Assembly: GCF_029893355.1 (NCBI RefSeq)
Contig: NZ_JARZAI010000037.1
Location: 1-64,000, forward strand
Direction of reading: 5' to 3'
Source of the DNA: Kitasatospora sp. MAA4
GTDB lineage: Bacteria; Actinomycetota; Actinomycetes; Streptomycetales; Streptomycetaceae
Length of the DNA: 64,000 bases
Made by a program: the position numbers and the translations under genes. Below the pieces are notes generated by a model. That model was not told the origin of the DNA and made no database searches. It saw only the letters and a list, made by a program, of their open reading frames with translations. This document shows positions 43,184 through 52,297 of the stretch, piece by piece (the stretch's first letter is position 1; every line of letters begins with the position of its first letter).

Positions 43184-44005
43184 TCAGTGCGCCGCGTACA
43201 TGCCGTCGCGCAGCGTGACGGTGTCGGCGGCCAGCTTCGCGAGGTCGTCGGGGCTGGGGCCGTCCGCGGTGGCGGAGAGCAGCGTGACGGTGCCGATGGT
43301 GCTGCGGTTGGCCCAGGTGCACCAGCCGAAGCTGGCGGTGTCGCTGATGCTGACCCCGGTGCAGCGGATCGGGACGTCACCGGCGTTGTGGCCCTTGGCG
43401 GGGTAGTCCCGCATCGGGCCGAGCTGCTTGGCTCCGGCCACCTTGATGTTGGCGACCGCCTGGGCCATCCGCGCGGCCGGGTCGGCGATGTCGCCGTACG
43501 CCGCGAAGACCTGGTAGCCGGGCGGGGTGGACTGGGTGCCGTCCGGGCTGTACGTGGTGTCCAGTCGGACCAGGCCGAGGAACTGCTTGTTCCGCCCGGT
43601 CGCCTGGGTCTCGGCGTCGGTGCCGGGCCGGTCGTCCGCCGTCGCCGGCACCTGCTGGAGCTGCTGTCCGCGGACGGTCTCGGTGGCCGGCGGCACGAGC
43701 CGGTACATCGCGACCGGCGGGTTGATCTGCCGGTTGATGCTGGGCCAGGCGAGCACGGTGATCAGACCGAGCGCCAGGACGATGATCGGGATCGAGATCT
43801 TGACCGCACGCCAGTTGACCGACCCGAACCGGGAGGCCGGCGGCGCGGCGGGCTCGACCGGCGCCTGGTACGGCTGCTGCGGCGGTGCGGGGGCGTACGT
43901 CGGCGCCTGCTGCGCCCATCCCTCGGTCTGCGGCTGCTGCGGCGGGTAGGGCGCCTGCTGCTGCGGTGGCCAGGCCTGGCCCTGGTGCTGCTGGTAGTTG
44001 CTCAT
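43184..44005 (-). CDS. Membrane-anchored protein of the type VII secretion locus
   Basis: A 273-residue protein. A Gln/Pro-rich cytoplasmic N-terminus (residues 1-60) is followed by one transmembrane helix (about 70-92, ISIPIIVLALGLITVLAWP). An extracytoplasmic domain of about 180 residues has two Cys that could pair (RCTGVSISDTASFGWCTWANR). No family is recognised. It lies between the EspI-like gene and the 255-residue gene in the same direction, with spacers of 133 and 21 bases, so it is likely part of the secretion operon. Confidence 0.72.
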   Translation of the reverse strand: MSNYQQHQGQAWPPQQQAPYPPQQPQTEGWAQQAPTYAPAPPQQPYQAPVEPAAPPASRFGSVNWRAVKISIPIIVLALGLITVLAWPSINRQINPPVAMYRLVPPATETVRGQQLQQVPATADDRPGTDAETQATGRNKQFLGLVRLDTTYSPDGTQSTPPGYQVFAAYGDIADPAARMAQAVANIKVAGAKQLGPMRDYPAKGHNAGDVPIRCTGVSISDTASFGWCTWANRSTIGTVTLLSATADGPSPDDLAKLAADTVTLRDGMYAAH

Positions 44006-44026
44006 CGGTGTCGCCTCCCGGCGTTC

Positions 44027-44794
44027 TCAGTCCATCCGCCGTGGGCCGCCGAGCAGTTGGCCCTCGGCGGCACCGGGTTCGAGCCGGATGAACTGCCTGC
44101 GGATCCGGGTGGCCCAGAGGGTGAAGTTGTCACTCAGCGTCGGCAGCCCGGCGATGTCCTGGCTGCCGAGCGAGAGTACCCGCCCGATCAGCTCGGCCTC
44201 GGGCGGCGCGACCCGCTGCACACCGACCAGGTCGGCTGCGTTCAGCACCCGGGCCGCGTTGGGACCCAGGTGCGGGAGCAGCGTCAGGGTGCTCTGCCAG
44301 GGGCTGGCCGAGAGGCGGCTGCGCGGCGGCTTCGCGCCGAGGTCGCGCACCACCAGCACGGGCGCGGAGACCGAGGCGCCCTGCGGCCCGATCCGGCCGA
44401 ACGGATGGACCGTCATGCACGGCTGGCCCCCGCCGGCGGCCTGCGCCAGCGGTGCCCAGAGGTGCGGCCGGGCGGTCTCCACCGCGATCCGGGCGCCGGT
44501 CGCGGCGGCCCGCAGCGCGATGATCTGCGCCGTCCACAGGCCGCCGACCAGCACCACGTCGTACGCGGTGGGCCGGAACAGGCCCAGCACGGCGGGCCGG
44601 CGCTGCTGGTCCTCGCCGATCAGCACGCCGTCGTCGCCGACCGGGAAGGAGAGCGCGCCGATGTCCTCGGCGGTCAGCACGTGCCGCTCCCGGCGCGGCC
44701 CGCGCAGGCCGAAGCCCGCCCGGATCCGGGCGACGGCGCGGATCTTCTCGTTGCCGTCCGAGGGGGCTTGGGCGGGATAGGTCTGGTACGCCAT
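44027..44794 (-). CDS. Uncharacterised type VII secretion-associated protein, 255 aa
   Basis: A 255-residue soluble protein without a recognised family. It has LLGGPRRMD at the extreme C-terminus and a central segment YDVVLVGGLWTAQIIALRAA resembling a nucleotide- or ligand-binding fold. GGGAGGG lies 8 bases before the ATG. Its ATG overlaps the TGA of eccE by one base (TGATG), so the two are translationally coupled, which argues for a role in the same machine. Confidence 0.72.
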   Translation of the reverse strand: MAYQTYPAQAPSDGNEKIRAVARIRAGFGLRGPRRERHVLTAEDIGALSFPVGDDGVLIGEDQQRRPAVLGLFRPTAYDVVLVGGLWTAQIIALRAAATGARIAVETARPHLWAPLAQAAGGGQPCMTVHPFGRIGPQGASVSAPVLVVRDLGAKPPRSRLSASPWQSTLTLLPHLGPNAARVLNAADLVGVQRVAPPEAELIGRVLSLGSQDIAGLPTLSDNFTLWATRIRRQFIRLEPGAAEGQLLGGPRRMD

Positions 44795-46206
44795 CAGGAA
44801 GTCCCTCCCAGGGGCAGCGTGGTGAGCACGCCGGGTGCCTGCTCCAGGTCCAGCCGGGCCAGGCCCAGGCCGACGGTCTGGGCGCGCTGCTCCAGCAGCC
44901 GGCCGACCTCGCCGACCTCGCTCTCGCTGCGCCCGACCACCCGGACGTGCCCGCTGATCGCCACCGAGCCGCCGGTGCCCGGGCGGGCGGTCAGGCTGAA
45001 GGTGCTGGCCAGGGCGGGTGTGCCGGTGACCAGGTTGACCAGGTCCGGGGCCGAGATCCGGCCCGGGGCGCCGTCCGGGCGGCCGAGCTGGGGCCAGCGG
45101 GAGATCCAGTAGGTGGAGTGCCAGCGGTCGTCGATGCGCCAGAACCGGCCGCTCTCCTGGGTCCGGCGGGTCGCGCCGCCACCGCTGCCGGTGCCCTGCC
45201 GGCCCGCGGTGGCCAGCGGGTTCGCGCAGGTCGCGATGGAGAGCGCGGCGATCAGCTCGCGCTCGTCCAGCACGGTGGCGGTGAAGCCGGCCCCGTTCAG
45301 GCGTCCGGCCAGCTGGTCGGTGACGCGCTGCAGCGCCTTGCGTGCGCCGTCCTCGCCGCCGCCGCGGGCCAGTACGGCGGTGCCCGCGCGCTCCGGGTCG
45401 AGTTTGAGCGCGACCCAGCTGAGCCGCAGTGCGGGGGTGGAGAGGCCGTCCGCCAGCTCCTGGTAGGCACGGGTGGCCAGGGCCTGCTCGGGCAGGTGCG
45501 GTGCGGGGGCGGGCTGGGTGTGCTGGACCAACTGGACGGATTCCAGGGCGATGTCGTCCACCCGCAGGGCCGAGCAGAGCACGTCGAGGGGCAGCGGCAG
45601 CGCGGTGCGGGTCGGCCGCAGCGGCTGGTCCTTGGCCTGCACCAGCAGCAGCGAGGTCAGGAAGGTCCCGTCGCCGATCATGCCGGTCTCCCGGCGGATC
45701 GGGCGGCCGGCGCCGACGTCCGTCTCGGTGGCGTGGGTGCAGGTGCGCAGCGCGGGCTCCAGCTCCAGCACCGGCGCCAGGCCCGGGTCGGTGCCGGGCG
45801 GCGGGACGTAGCCCTGCGCCTCCCGGCGGCGGGCCCGGGCGGCGGCGCGGATCCGCAGCGCCTCCGGCAGGGTGCGTCCGCGCACCGGTACGACGGCGAG
45901 CACCAGCAGCAGCACGGCGGGCACCGCGAACACCGCGGCGAGCATCCGGCTGACGGTCCATCCGACCGCGACCAGGGCCAGCGCGACCTCGATCAGCACG
46001 AGTTGCTGGAGCAGCAGTCGGCTGCCCAGCAGCCCGGGCCGCGGGTGCACCTTGATCGGGACCGCCGCCGCTCCCGCCGCTCCCGCCGAGGGGCCGGGCT
46101 CGGGGGCCGCGGCGCGTCGGGCGGCGCGTCGGGCGGGGGCGTCGACCTGCTTCTCCCGCCTGCCGTGCCCGTTCTTGCGTCGCCTTGCGGTCGTCTGGCT
46201 TGGCAT
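44794..46206 (-). CDS. eccE: Type VII secretion protein EccE
   Basis: A 470-residue membrane component of the ESX/type VII system. A basic N-terminal tail (RRRKNGHGRREK) precedes two hydrophobic helices at about residues 65-85 and 88-107, then a large cytoplasmic domain. The two helices followed by a RTLPEALRIRAAARARR segment fit EccE. It is the first gene of the leftward block and is divergent from eccB (185-base gap). The call rests on topology and context more than strong motifs. Confidence 0.78.
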   Translation of the reverse strand: MPSQTTARRRKNGHGRREKQVDAPARRAARRAAAPEPGPSAGAAGAAAVPIKVHPRPGLLGSRLLLQQLVLIEVALALVAVGWTVSRMLAAVFAVPAVLLLVLAVVPVRGRTLPEALRIRAAARARRREAQGYVPPPGTDPGLAPVLELEPALRTCTHATETDVGAGRPIRRETGMIGDGTFLTSLLLVQAKDQPLRPTRTALPLPLDVLCSALRVDDIALESVQLVQHTQPAPAPHLPEQALATRAYQELADGLSTPALRLSWVALKLDPERAGTAVLARGGGEDGARKALQRVTDQLAGRLNGAGFTATVLDERELIAALSIATCANPLATAGRQGTGSGGGATRRTQESGRFWRIDDRWHSTYWISRWPQLGRPDGAPGRISAPDLVNLVTGTPALASTFSLTARPGTGGSVAISGHVRVVGRSESEVGEVGRLLEQRAQTVGLGLARLDLEQAPGVLTTLPLGGTS

Positions 46207-46390
46207 CCCCCGTGCGACCTCTCTGATCAGCTGTCACGGCCCGGCTGGCCGGTTGGTGAACGGTACCCGTACCGTACTCACCGTCTGCCGCATCGTAGAG
46301 GGTTGGCCCCGTGGCGCACCTTCCGGGTGGCAGACTCGCACAGGCGATCGGCGCGGGACCGCACCAGCCGTAACAGGGGAGACGACGAGC

Positions 46391-47959
46391 ATGGCAGCAC
46401 GCCGGGACGAGCTGAACGCGTACACCTTCGCGCGCAAGCGCACCGTGGGCGCCTTCCTGCAGCCGGGCGGAGGCGGCAACGACGAGGACGCCCCGCGACC
46501 GGTGCGCGCCGTGGTGCCCTCGCTCGTGCTGGCCGCGGTGATCATGGCCGGGTTCGGCATCTGGGGCATGATCAAGCCCAGCGCCCCGCAGGGCTGGGAC
46601 AGCGGCAGCAACATCATCCTGGGCAAGGACTCGACGACCCGGTACGTCATCCTGCCGGGCACCAACGGCGCCAAGGTGCTGCACCCGGTGCTGAACATGG
46701 CCTCCGCGAAGCTGGTGCTGCCGGTCGACTCCAAGGTGGTCCTGGTCGCGGACTCGGTGCTGGACAACTACGGGACGCACGGCCCGACCATCGGCATCCC
46801 GTACGCGCCGGACAAGCTGCCGAGCGCCGCGGACGCGGGGACGACGAAGAAGTGGTCGGTCTGCGTCCGCCCGGGCGCCGACGCCGCGCACCCCAACCAG
46901 GCGGTCTTCGTGGCCGCCGGCGCCGACGCCGCGACGCTGGCCCGGCCGGACCGGGTGCTCTCCGGCGCCCAGTCGCTGTACGTCCAGGCGATCGACCAGA
47001 ACGGCGTCGAGGGCACCCGGTACCTGATCGACCCGCAGGGCCGTAAGCACGAGGTCGGCACGGCCGGGATGAGCGACGTCGACCAGCGGGCGCTGCGCTC
47101 GGGGCTGTTCGGCAGCGCGCAGCCCGAGCGGGTCACCGGCCAGTGGCTGGACACCCTGCCCAAGGGCACCGCGATCACCTTCCCCGAGGTGCCCGGGCTG
47201 ACCCAGGCGAAGACCCCGTCCAGCGTCCAACTCTCGGACCCGGCCGAGCGGTTCGTCGGCCGCCTGGTCACCTTCGGGGACTCCGACTACGTGGTCGGCA
47301 CCGACCGGCTCTACCAGGTGTCGGCGTTCCAGGCCGTGTTGATGAGCCAGCGGCCGATGCTGCAGAACACCTACGACGGCAAGAGCCCGACGATCGACCC
47401 GATCACCCCGTCCGACAACGCCAACTTCAGCCAGCAGCAGGCCGCCGGCGGCCCGCTGGCCGCCGTCGCGGACTGGCCGCAGGCCAAGCCGCTCACCGCG
47501 CCGGCCAACGCCGGCAGCGCGCAGAGCGGACGGCAGGTGGTGTGCAGCACCTTCGACGGGATGAACGGCAGCACCGTCCAGCAGAGCGTCTGGGCCGGCA
47601 CCGACTTCCCCGCCTCGTTCACCGTCGGCTCGACCAGTGCCCACGTCAGTCCGGGCCACGGCCTGTTCTACCGGGCCATGGACGCGTCCAGCGAGGGTTC
47701 CGGCAGCGACTACCTGATCACCGAGACCGGTCTGCGCTACTCCGTCCCCGCCACCAGCGAGGGCACCGACGCGACCGCCAGTGCCTCGCCCAGCCCGAGC
47801 CCCTCGGCGGGCGCCGCCCAGCCGCAGGTCAACGAGGCGCAGGCCAGGCTCGGTTACAAGGACACCGTGCCGGTGCTGGTCCCCAAGCAGTGGTCGGACC
47901 TGGTCCCGGCCGGTCCGGCGCTGAACACCAAGACCGCGACGCAGGCCCAGAACTCCTGA
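46391..47959 (+). CDS. eccB: Type VII secretion protein EccB
   Basis: A 522-residue membrane component. The N-terminus RRDELNAYTFARKRTVGAFLQP is typical of EccB; a single transmembrane helix lies at about residues 41-60, and the rest is an extracytoplasmic domain with conserved two-Cys pattern (WSVCVRPGAD and RQVVCSTFDG), as in mycobacterial EccB. In mycobacteria the EccB outer domains form the periplasmic part of the complex. A Ser/Pro/Ala linker occurs near 455-475. GGGGAG lies 9 bases before the ATG. It is followed by the two esx genes. Confidence 0.92.
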   Translation: MAARRDELNAYTFARKRTVGAFLQPGGGGNDEDAPRPVRAVVPSLVLAAVIMAGFGIWGMIKPSAPQGWDSGSNIILGKDSTTRYVILPGTNGAKVLHPVLNMASAKLVLPVDSKVVLVADSVLDNYGTHGPTIGIPYAPDKLPSAADAGTTKKWSVCVRPGADAAHPNQAVFVAAGADAATLARPDRVLSGAQSLYVQAIDQNGVEGTRYLIDPQGRKHEVGTAGMSDVDQRALRSGLFGSAQPERVTGQWLDTLPKGTAITFPEVPGLTQAKTPSSVQLSDPAERFVGRLVTFGDSDYVVGTDRLYQVSAFQAVLMSQRPMLQNTYDGKSPTIDPITPSDNANFSQQQAAGGPLAAVADWPQAKPLTAPANAGSAQSGRQVVCSTFDGMNGSTVQQSVWAGTDFPASFTVGSTSAHVSPGHGLFYRAMDASSEGSGSDYLITETGLRYSVPATSEGTDATASASPSPSPSAGAAQPQVNEAQARLGYKDTVPVLVPKQWSDLVPAGPALNTKTATQAQNS

Positions 47960-48017
47960 CGATCCGTCAGGAACGGTGCGGCAACGTCAGGGTCTGGTAA
48001 CCAATCGCGTCCCGGTG

Positions 48018-48046
48018 TTGGGGCTGTCGCACTCGGCGACTACAGT
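48018..48046 (+). promoter_or_regulatory. Candidate promoter of the esx genes
   Basis: TTGGGG and TACAGT are separated by 17 bases, the ideal spacing for the main sigma factor. The putative -10 matches 4 of 6 consensus positions and the -35 has the key TTG. It lies 89 bases before the first WXG100 gene and after the eccB stop. Unproven. Confidence 0.5.
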
Positions 48047-48134
48047 GCTTTGCAGGCATCACACCGTGATGCGGTCGGGTGGGTTGGTAGCCAGCACATC
48101 CTGACAAGGTCTGTCTCATGGGGGACGGTGGAAT

Positions 48135-48440
48135 ATGGCTGGTCAGTTCACGACGACCGCTGAGGAGATGCGCGCCTTTTCAGGCAAGATCACCGAGGTG
48201 AACGGGCAGATCCAGGGCGAGCTCACCAAGCTCAACTCCCTGGTCGAGTCCATCACTTCGGGTTGGCAGGGGGCGGCCGCGACCGCGTACCACCAGCTGC
48301 AGCAGCGCTGGAACGAGGACGCGACCGCGCTGAACAAGGTGCTGGGCGAGATCCAGCAGGCGATCGACGCCACCACCAAGCAGTACTCCTCCACCGAAGA
48401 GGACCAGCGCTCCTCGCTCAGCGGCGTCTCCGGCGCCTGA
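48135..48440 (+). CDS. WXG100 family type VII secretion substrate (first)
   Basis: A 101-residue helical hairpin protein with the WXG motif at Trp44 (SGWQGAA) and a C-terminal YSSTE, which fits the YxxxD/E secretion signal. It is an EsxA/EsxB-type substrate and should pair with the second WXG100 protein 87 bases downstream. Which is EsxA and which EsxB cannot be decided from sequence alone. Confidence 0.93.
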   Translation: MAGQFTTTAEEMRAFSGKITEVNGQIQGELTKLNSLVESITSGWQGAAATAYHQLQQRWNEDATALNKVLGEIQQAIDATTKQYSSTEEDQRSSLSGVSGA

Positions 48441-48526
48441 TCGCGCCGGTCTCCGCAGCGTAGACCGCACCGGGCACCCCGACTCGGGGAGGCCCAGTCA
48501 CCTTCTCTTCCTCGCAAGGAGTCATC

Positions 48527-48829
48527 ATGGCCGCCGACGGTCACATCCTCGTCAACTTCGGCACCATCGAGAACGCGGGCAACGAGGTCCGCACCACGGC
48601 CAACACGATCCAGCAGCAGCTGGACGACCTCAAGGCCGGTGTCACCCGGATCGCCAGCAGCTGGACCGGCGCGGCCCAGGAGGGCTACCAGGCCCGCCAG
48701 GCCACCTGGGACGCGAAGGCCGCCGACCTGCACACCACGCTGAACCAGATCGCCACGGCCCTGGACAACGCCCACGCGGGCTACACCCAGACCGAGTCGT
48801 CGAACGTCGCCATCTGGCACAACGCGTGA
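48527..48829 (+). CDS. WXG100 family type VII secretion substrate (second)
   Basis: A 100-residue helical hairpin protein with the WXG motif at Trp46 (SSWTGAA) and YTQTE near the C-terminus, again a YxxxD/E-type signal. AAGGAG precedes the ATG. It is expected to form a heterodimer with the first WXG100 protein and be exported by the Ecc complex. A hairpin lies directly after the stop. Confidence 0.93.
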   Translation: MAADGHILVNFGTIENAGNEVRTTANTIQQQLDDLKAGVTRIASSWTGAAQEGYQARQATWDAKAADLHTTLNQIATALDNAHAGYTQTESSNVAIWHNA

Positions 48830-48833
48830 GCCG

Positions 48834-48852
48834 CCGCCCCGAACCGGGGCGG
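48834..48852 (+). terminator. Small hairpin after the esx pair
   Basis: CCGCCCC pairs with GGGGCGG (7 bp) across a GAACC loop, four bases after the stop of the second WXG100 gene. It may partly end the esx transcript so that the substrates are made in excess over mycosin. Confidence 0.5.
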
Positions 48853-48937
48853 TGAAGTACGGCACGAGGGGCGGGCGTCCGGGACCGGGCGCCCGCCTCC
48901 GGCGCGTGGAACACATGATCCAGTCGAGGGGGAACGG

Positions 48938-50203
48938 GTGTCGTCGAGGTCGTACCGCAGGGGCGCCGCCGCGCTGGCCGCGCTGGGCGTACTGGCCGGG
49001 CCGGCCGTCGCCCCGGCCTACGCCGCCGACCCGCCGGGCGTGCACTGGTCCCCGCTGGGCATCACCTCCGCCGGCGACTGCACCTTCCCGTCCCAGGACG
49101 TCGCGGCCACCCCGTGGGCCCTGCAGCGGGTGCTGCTCGACCAGCTCTGGCAGAACGGCGTCACCGGCAAGGGCGTCCTGGTCGCGGTGATCGACACCGG
49201 CGTGGACAACCGCAACCCGCAGCTCTCCACCCCCGGCAAGGTGCAGGACGGCGGCTCGCTGCTGGTGGACAAGTCGAACGGCAACCAGCCGGTCCCCGGC
49301 GGCAGCATGACCGACACGGTTGGCCACGGCACCAAGGTGGCCGGCATCATCGCCGCGACCAAGCGCGACGGCGTCGGCTTCGTCGGCCTCGCCCCCGACG
49401 CGGACATCCTGTCGATCCGGCAGAACGACGACACCGGCGACGGCGACGTCAACACCTTGATCACGGCGATCGGCATCGCGGTCCAGCACCACGCCCAGGT
49501 CATCAACATCTCGCAGGACGTCCGGGGCACCGACCCCAGCGGCTCCTTCGCGGGCATCGACCAGCTGCGCCAGGCCGTCCAGGCCGCCGAGGCGGCGAAC
49601 GTGGTGGTGGTCGCCTCCTCCGGCAACGACGGCAACGACGGCCCGACCTACCCCGCCGCCTTCCCCACCGTGCTCGCGGTGGGCGCCTCCGACCGCAACA
49701 ACGAGCGGGCCTCCTTCTCGCAGTACGGCAGCTTCGTCGGGGTCGCCGCGCCGGGCGTCGACATGCTCTCCACCGTGCCCGTCGGCGGCCAGTGCGTCGA
49801 CAACGGGACCAGCTTCTCGGCCCCCTACGTCGCCGGGGTGGCGGCGCTGCTGCGCGGCGAGCACCCGACCTGGACGGCGCAGCAGATCCGGACCCGGATC
49901 GAGCAGACCGCCCAGCGCACCGAGCGCGGCCGCAACGACTACATCGGCTGGGGTGTGGTCGACCCGGTCAAGGCCGTCACCGACACCGCCCCGCCCGCCG
50001 ACCAGCCGGTCCCGGACGCCCCCGTCCAGCTGGCCAACGCGCCGATCCTGCCCCAGCCGCTGGGCCTCGGCGAGACCCAGGCCGACCGCAACCGCCGCAC
50101 CGCCACCTACGTGCTGGCCTGCGCCGCCCTGCTGGTCGCGCTGATCGGCGGCGGCTCGGTGGTGCTGCGCGACTTCCGCCGCCGCGGCGGGCGCCCGATC
50201 TGA
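48938..50203 (+). CDS. mycP: Mycosin-type subtilisin protease (S8) of the ESX locus
   Basis: A 421-residue secreted, membrane-tethered serine protease. The signal peptide is about residues 1-29 (RRGAAALAALGVLAGPAVAP, AYA cleavage). The catalytic triad is Asp in AVIDTGVD (about 86), His in VGHGTKVAG (about 129) and Ser in NGTSFSAPYVAGVAALLRG (about 293). A C-terminal transmembrane helix (about 388-408) is followed by a basic tail. Mycosins are part of type VII systems and process or stabilise the complex. The start is a GTG with GAGGGGG 5 bases upstream. Confidence 0.93.
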   Translation: MSSRSYRRGAAALAALGVLAGPAVAPAYAADPPGVHWSPLGITSAGDCTFPSQDVAATPWALQRVLLDQLWQNGVTGKGVLVAVIDTGVDNRNPQLSTPGKVQDGGSLLVDKSNGNQPVPGGSMTDTVGHGTKVAGIIAATKRDGVGFVGLAPDADILSIRQNDDTGDGDVNTLITAIGIAVQHHAQVINISQDVRGTDPSGSFAGIDQLRQAVQAAEAANVVVVASSGNDGNDGPTYPAAFPTVLAVGASDRNNERASFSQYGSFVGVAAPGVDMLSTVPVGGQCVDNGTSFSAPYVAGVAALLRGEHPTWTAQQIRTRIEQTAQRTERGRNDYIGWGVVDPVKAVTDTAPPADQPVPDAPVQLANAPILPQPLGLGETQADRNRRTATYVLACAALLVALIGGGSVVLRDFRRRGGRPI

Positions 50204-50280
50204 TCCGGAGTCGGCTGTAACATCGCCGCGCTTCTGCCGCGTCATCAGAGTGTCAGGGTGGCGCGAACGAGGGAGCAGCG

Positions 50281-50826
50281 GTGACCCGGAGCAGTACGGC
50301 CGGCCAGGGGCGGGAGGCCGAGTACCTGGAGTTCGCGGCCGGTCGCACCGGCGACCTCTACCGTTCGGCCTGCCTGCTGACGGGCGGTGACACCCACCTC
50401 GCCGAGGACCTGGTGCAGGAGACGCTGAGCCGGATGTTCGTGCTCTGGCGGCGGCGGACGGCCTGGTTCGCGGGCGCCGTGCGGATAGACAATCCGGCGG
50501 CCTACGCGCACACCGTGCTGGTCCGGATCTTCCTCTCGCACCGGCGCCTGCGCAGCAGCGGCGAGCGCCCGGTCGGGGAACTTCCCGACGGCCCGGGCCG
50601 TGAGGGCGACCCCGCCCTGAGCCTGACCCTGATCGGTGCCCTGGCGCAGCTTTCCGCCCGGGACCGGGCCGTGCTGGTGCTGCGCTACTGGGAGGACCGC
50701 AGCGTCGAGGAGACCGCCGACGTGCTGCGCTCCCGCTCCGGCGCCGTCCGCACGCAGAGCGTCCGCGCGCTGGCCCGGCTGCGGGTGCTGCTGGGCGACT
50801 CGCTCACCGAACTCGCGCAGCGCTGA
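50281..50826 (+). CDS. ECF sigma factor, SigE-type family
   Basis: A 181-residue ECF sigma factor with region 2 (TGDLYRSACLLTGGDTHLAEDLVQETLSRMF, residues about 22-52) and region 4 (LSARDRAVLVLRYWEDRSVEETADVLRSRSGAVRT, about 120-155). The Streptomyces group annotated 'SigE family' has this layout. It should be paired with the membrane protein at 50886, and it lies inside the type VII block between mycosin and eccC. Whether it controls the esx genes is unknown. Confidence 0.88.
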   Translation: MTRSSTAGQGREAEYLEFAAGRTGDLYRSACLLTGGDTHLAEDLVQETLSRMFVLWRRRTAWFAGAVRIDNPAAYAHTVLVRIFLSHRRLRSSGERPVGELPDGPGREGDPALSLTLIGALAQLSARDRAVLVLRYWEDRSVEETADVLRSRSGAVRTQSVRALARLRVLLGDSLTELAQR

Positions 50827-50885
50827 CATGCCCACCCGCACCCACCGCGACAGCCGCCCGACCCGACCCGAGAGGGTGATCCCGC

Positions 50886-52226
50886 ATGTCCGCTGACCCG
50901 CAGTCGCCGCCGGACCGACCGGCCGACGACGATCTGATCGAGGCCCTGGGCCGGGCCGGACTGGCCTTCCGGACCGAGACCGATCCGCTGATCGCCTCCG
51001 GCCTGGCGCTGGGCCGCCGGCGCCGTCGCCACCGTCGGACGGCCGCGCTGGCCGGCAGCGCGGGTGCGCTCGTGCTGGTCGCCGTGGGCGGCGTCCTGGT
51101 GGCGGGCCCGGGTGCCTCGCACGGATCGGCGGTGTCCGTGGCCGTCCCGCCGGCCAGTGGCCGCCCGTCCGCGCCGCCCTCGCCGCACACCCCGGCCATG
51201 CGGGTCGTCACCAAGACGCAGATGGTCGCGCTCTTGCGGGCCCTGCTGCCCCCGGGCCAGGTCAGCCAGGTGCAGGGCCGCGGCACCGAGACGGACGACG
51301 GAAGCGTCGGCGCCTCCCCGAGCGTGAGCCTGGAGTTCGACAGCGGCCACGGCACGGCGCACCTCGCGTTCAGCGTGGCCCGCTCCGACCCGCAGCGCGG
51401 GCCTGCGCAGCCCATGACCTGTCCCGCGGCGGTCGACACCAACGGCATCTCCTGCACCAGCAGCACACTGGCGGACGGCTCGGTTCTGAAGGTCACCCAG
51501 GGCTACCTGTATCCCGACCGGCATGTCGCCAGCCAGGACTGGCAGGTGACGCTGTCGGGGCCGGACGGCCGGTACATCCAGGCCGAGGAGGAGTGGAACC
51601 CGGACACCAGCCCCCAGCCGCCGCTGAGCGTCGCGCAGCTCAGTGCCCTCGTCACCGAGCCGTCCTGGGGCGGTGTGCTGGTCGACGTCGCGCCGCCGTT
51701 GCCCTGGCCGACGGGGTCCGGCCCACGGCTGACGATGACCGGGAGCGAGATCCTCGCCACCACGGCCGGGCTGCTCCCGGCCGGACTCACCGAGCGGGAC
51801 CCGGTCGGCCAGGACGGCTCGGCCACGTTCACGGTGGACGACGGCAAGGGCGGCAGCCTGGTCGAGATCGAGGTGCAGGACTGGAGCCGGATCCCCGACG
51901 ACCCGACCTTCGCCGGCGCCACGGTGCTGCCCGACGGCAGCAGGCTGGTCCTCGGTCCGGACCCGGCTGTCGGCGGCACCAGCGTCCTGACGCGGCCCGA
52001 CGGCAGCGTGACCGGTGTCACGCCGGACCCGGCCGACGGCGGCAGCGACGCCGTCCGCTGGATGGCGGACGTCCTGCGGCCGGACGGGACCCGGATCGTG
52101 GTGGCCGCCCGCAACGGCACGGGCAAGCAGTCCTCCGCCGTCGACCGGGCCGACCCGGCGCTGAGCCTCGACCAGCTCCGGGCGATCGCGACCAGCCCGC
52201 TCTGGAAGCTGCACCCCGAGCAGTAG
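50886..52226 (+). CDS. Membrane-anchored protein, possible anti-sigma partner
   Basis: A 446-residue protein. An acidic N-terminus and basic cluster (LGRRRRRHRR, about residues 42-51) precede one transmembrane helix (about 53-75), then an extracytoplasmic domain of about 365 residues with two close Cys (MTCPAAVDTNGISC). The location directly after an ECF sigma gene suggests it holds the sigma factor at the membrane. It lacks the HxxxCxxC zinc motif of ZAS anti-sigma factors in its short cytoplasmic part. The role is inferred from context. Confidence 0.65.
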   Translation: MSADPQSPPDRPADDDLIEALGRAGLAFRTETDPLIASGLALGRRRRRHRRTAALAGSAGALVLVAVGGVLVAGPGASHGSAVSVAVPPASGRPSAPPSPHTPAMRVVTKTQMVALLRALLPPGQVSQVQGRGTETDDGSVGASPSVSLEFDSGHGTAHLAFSVARSDPQRGPAQPMTCPAAVDTNGISCTSSTLADGSVLKVTQGYLYPDRHVASQDWQVTLSGPDGRYIQAEEEWNPDTSPQPPLSVAQLSALVTEPSWGGVLVDVAPPLPWPTGSGPRLTMTGSEILATTAGLLPAGLTERDPVGQDGSATFTVDDGKGGSLVEIEVQDWSRIPDDPTFAGATVLPDGSRLVLGPDPAVGGTSVLTRPDGSVTGVTPDPADGGSDAVRWMADVLRPDGTRIVVAARNGTGKQSSAVDRADPALSLDQLRAIATSPLWKLHPEQ

Positions 52227-52233
52227 CCGCAGA

Positions 52234-52280
52234 CGGCCGAGGGCCCGGACACCGTGGGGGTGTGTCCGGGCCCTCGGCCG
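52234..52280. terminator. Bidirectional terminator, 19-bp perfect stem
   Basis: Arms 52234-52252 and 52262-52280 are perfect complements (19 bp) around a nine-base loop. It lies between the convergent membrane-protein and APC permease genes and can serve both. Confidence 0.9.
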
Positions 52281-52297
52281 TACTGCTGCGGGCGGGA

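Noticed and set aside
44027..47659. Minus-strand ORF of 1,210 codons
   Set aside because: It merges the 255-residue gene with antisense sequence of eccE and eccB in wrong frames. Only the part ending at 44794 has a start, ribosome site and family-like composition.
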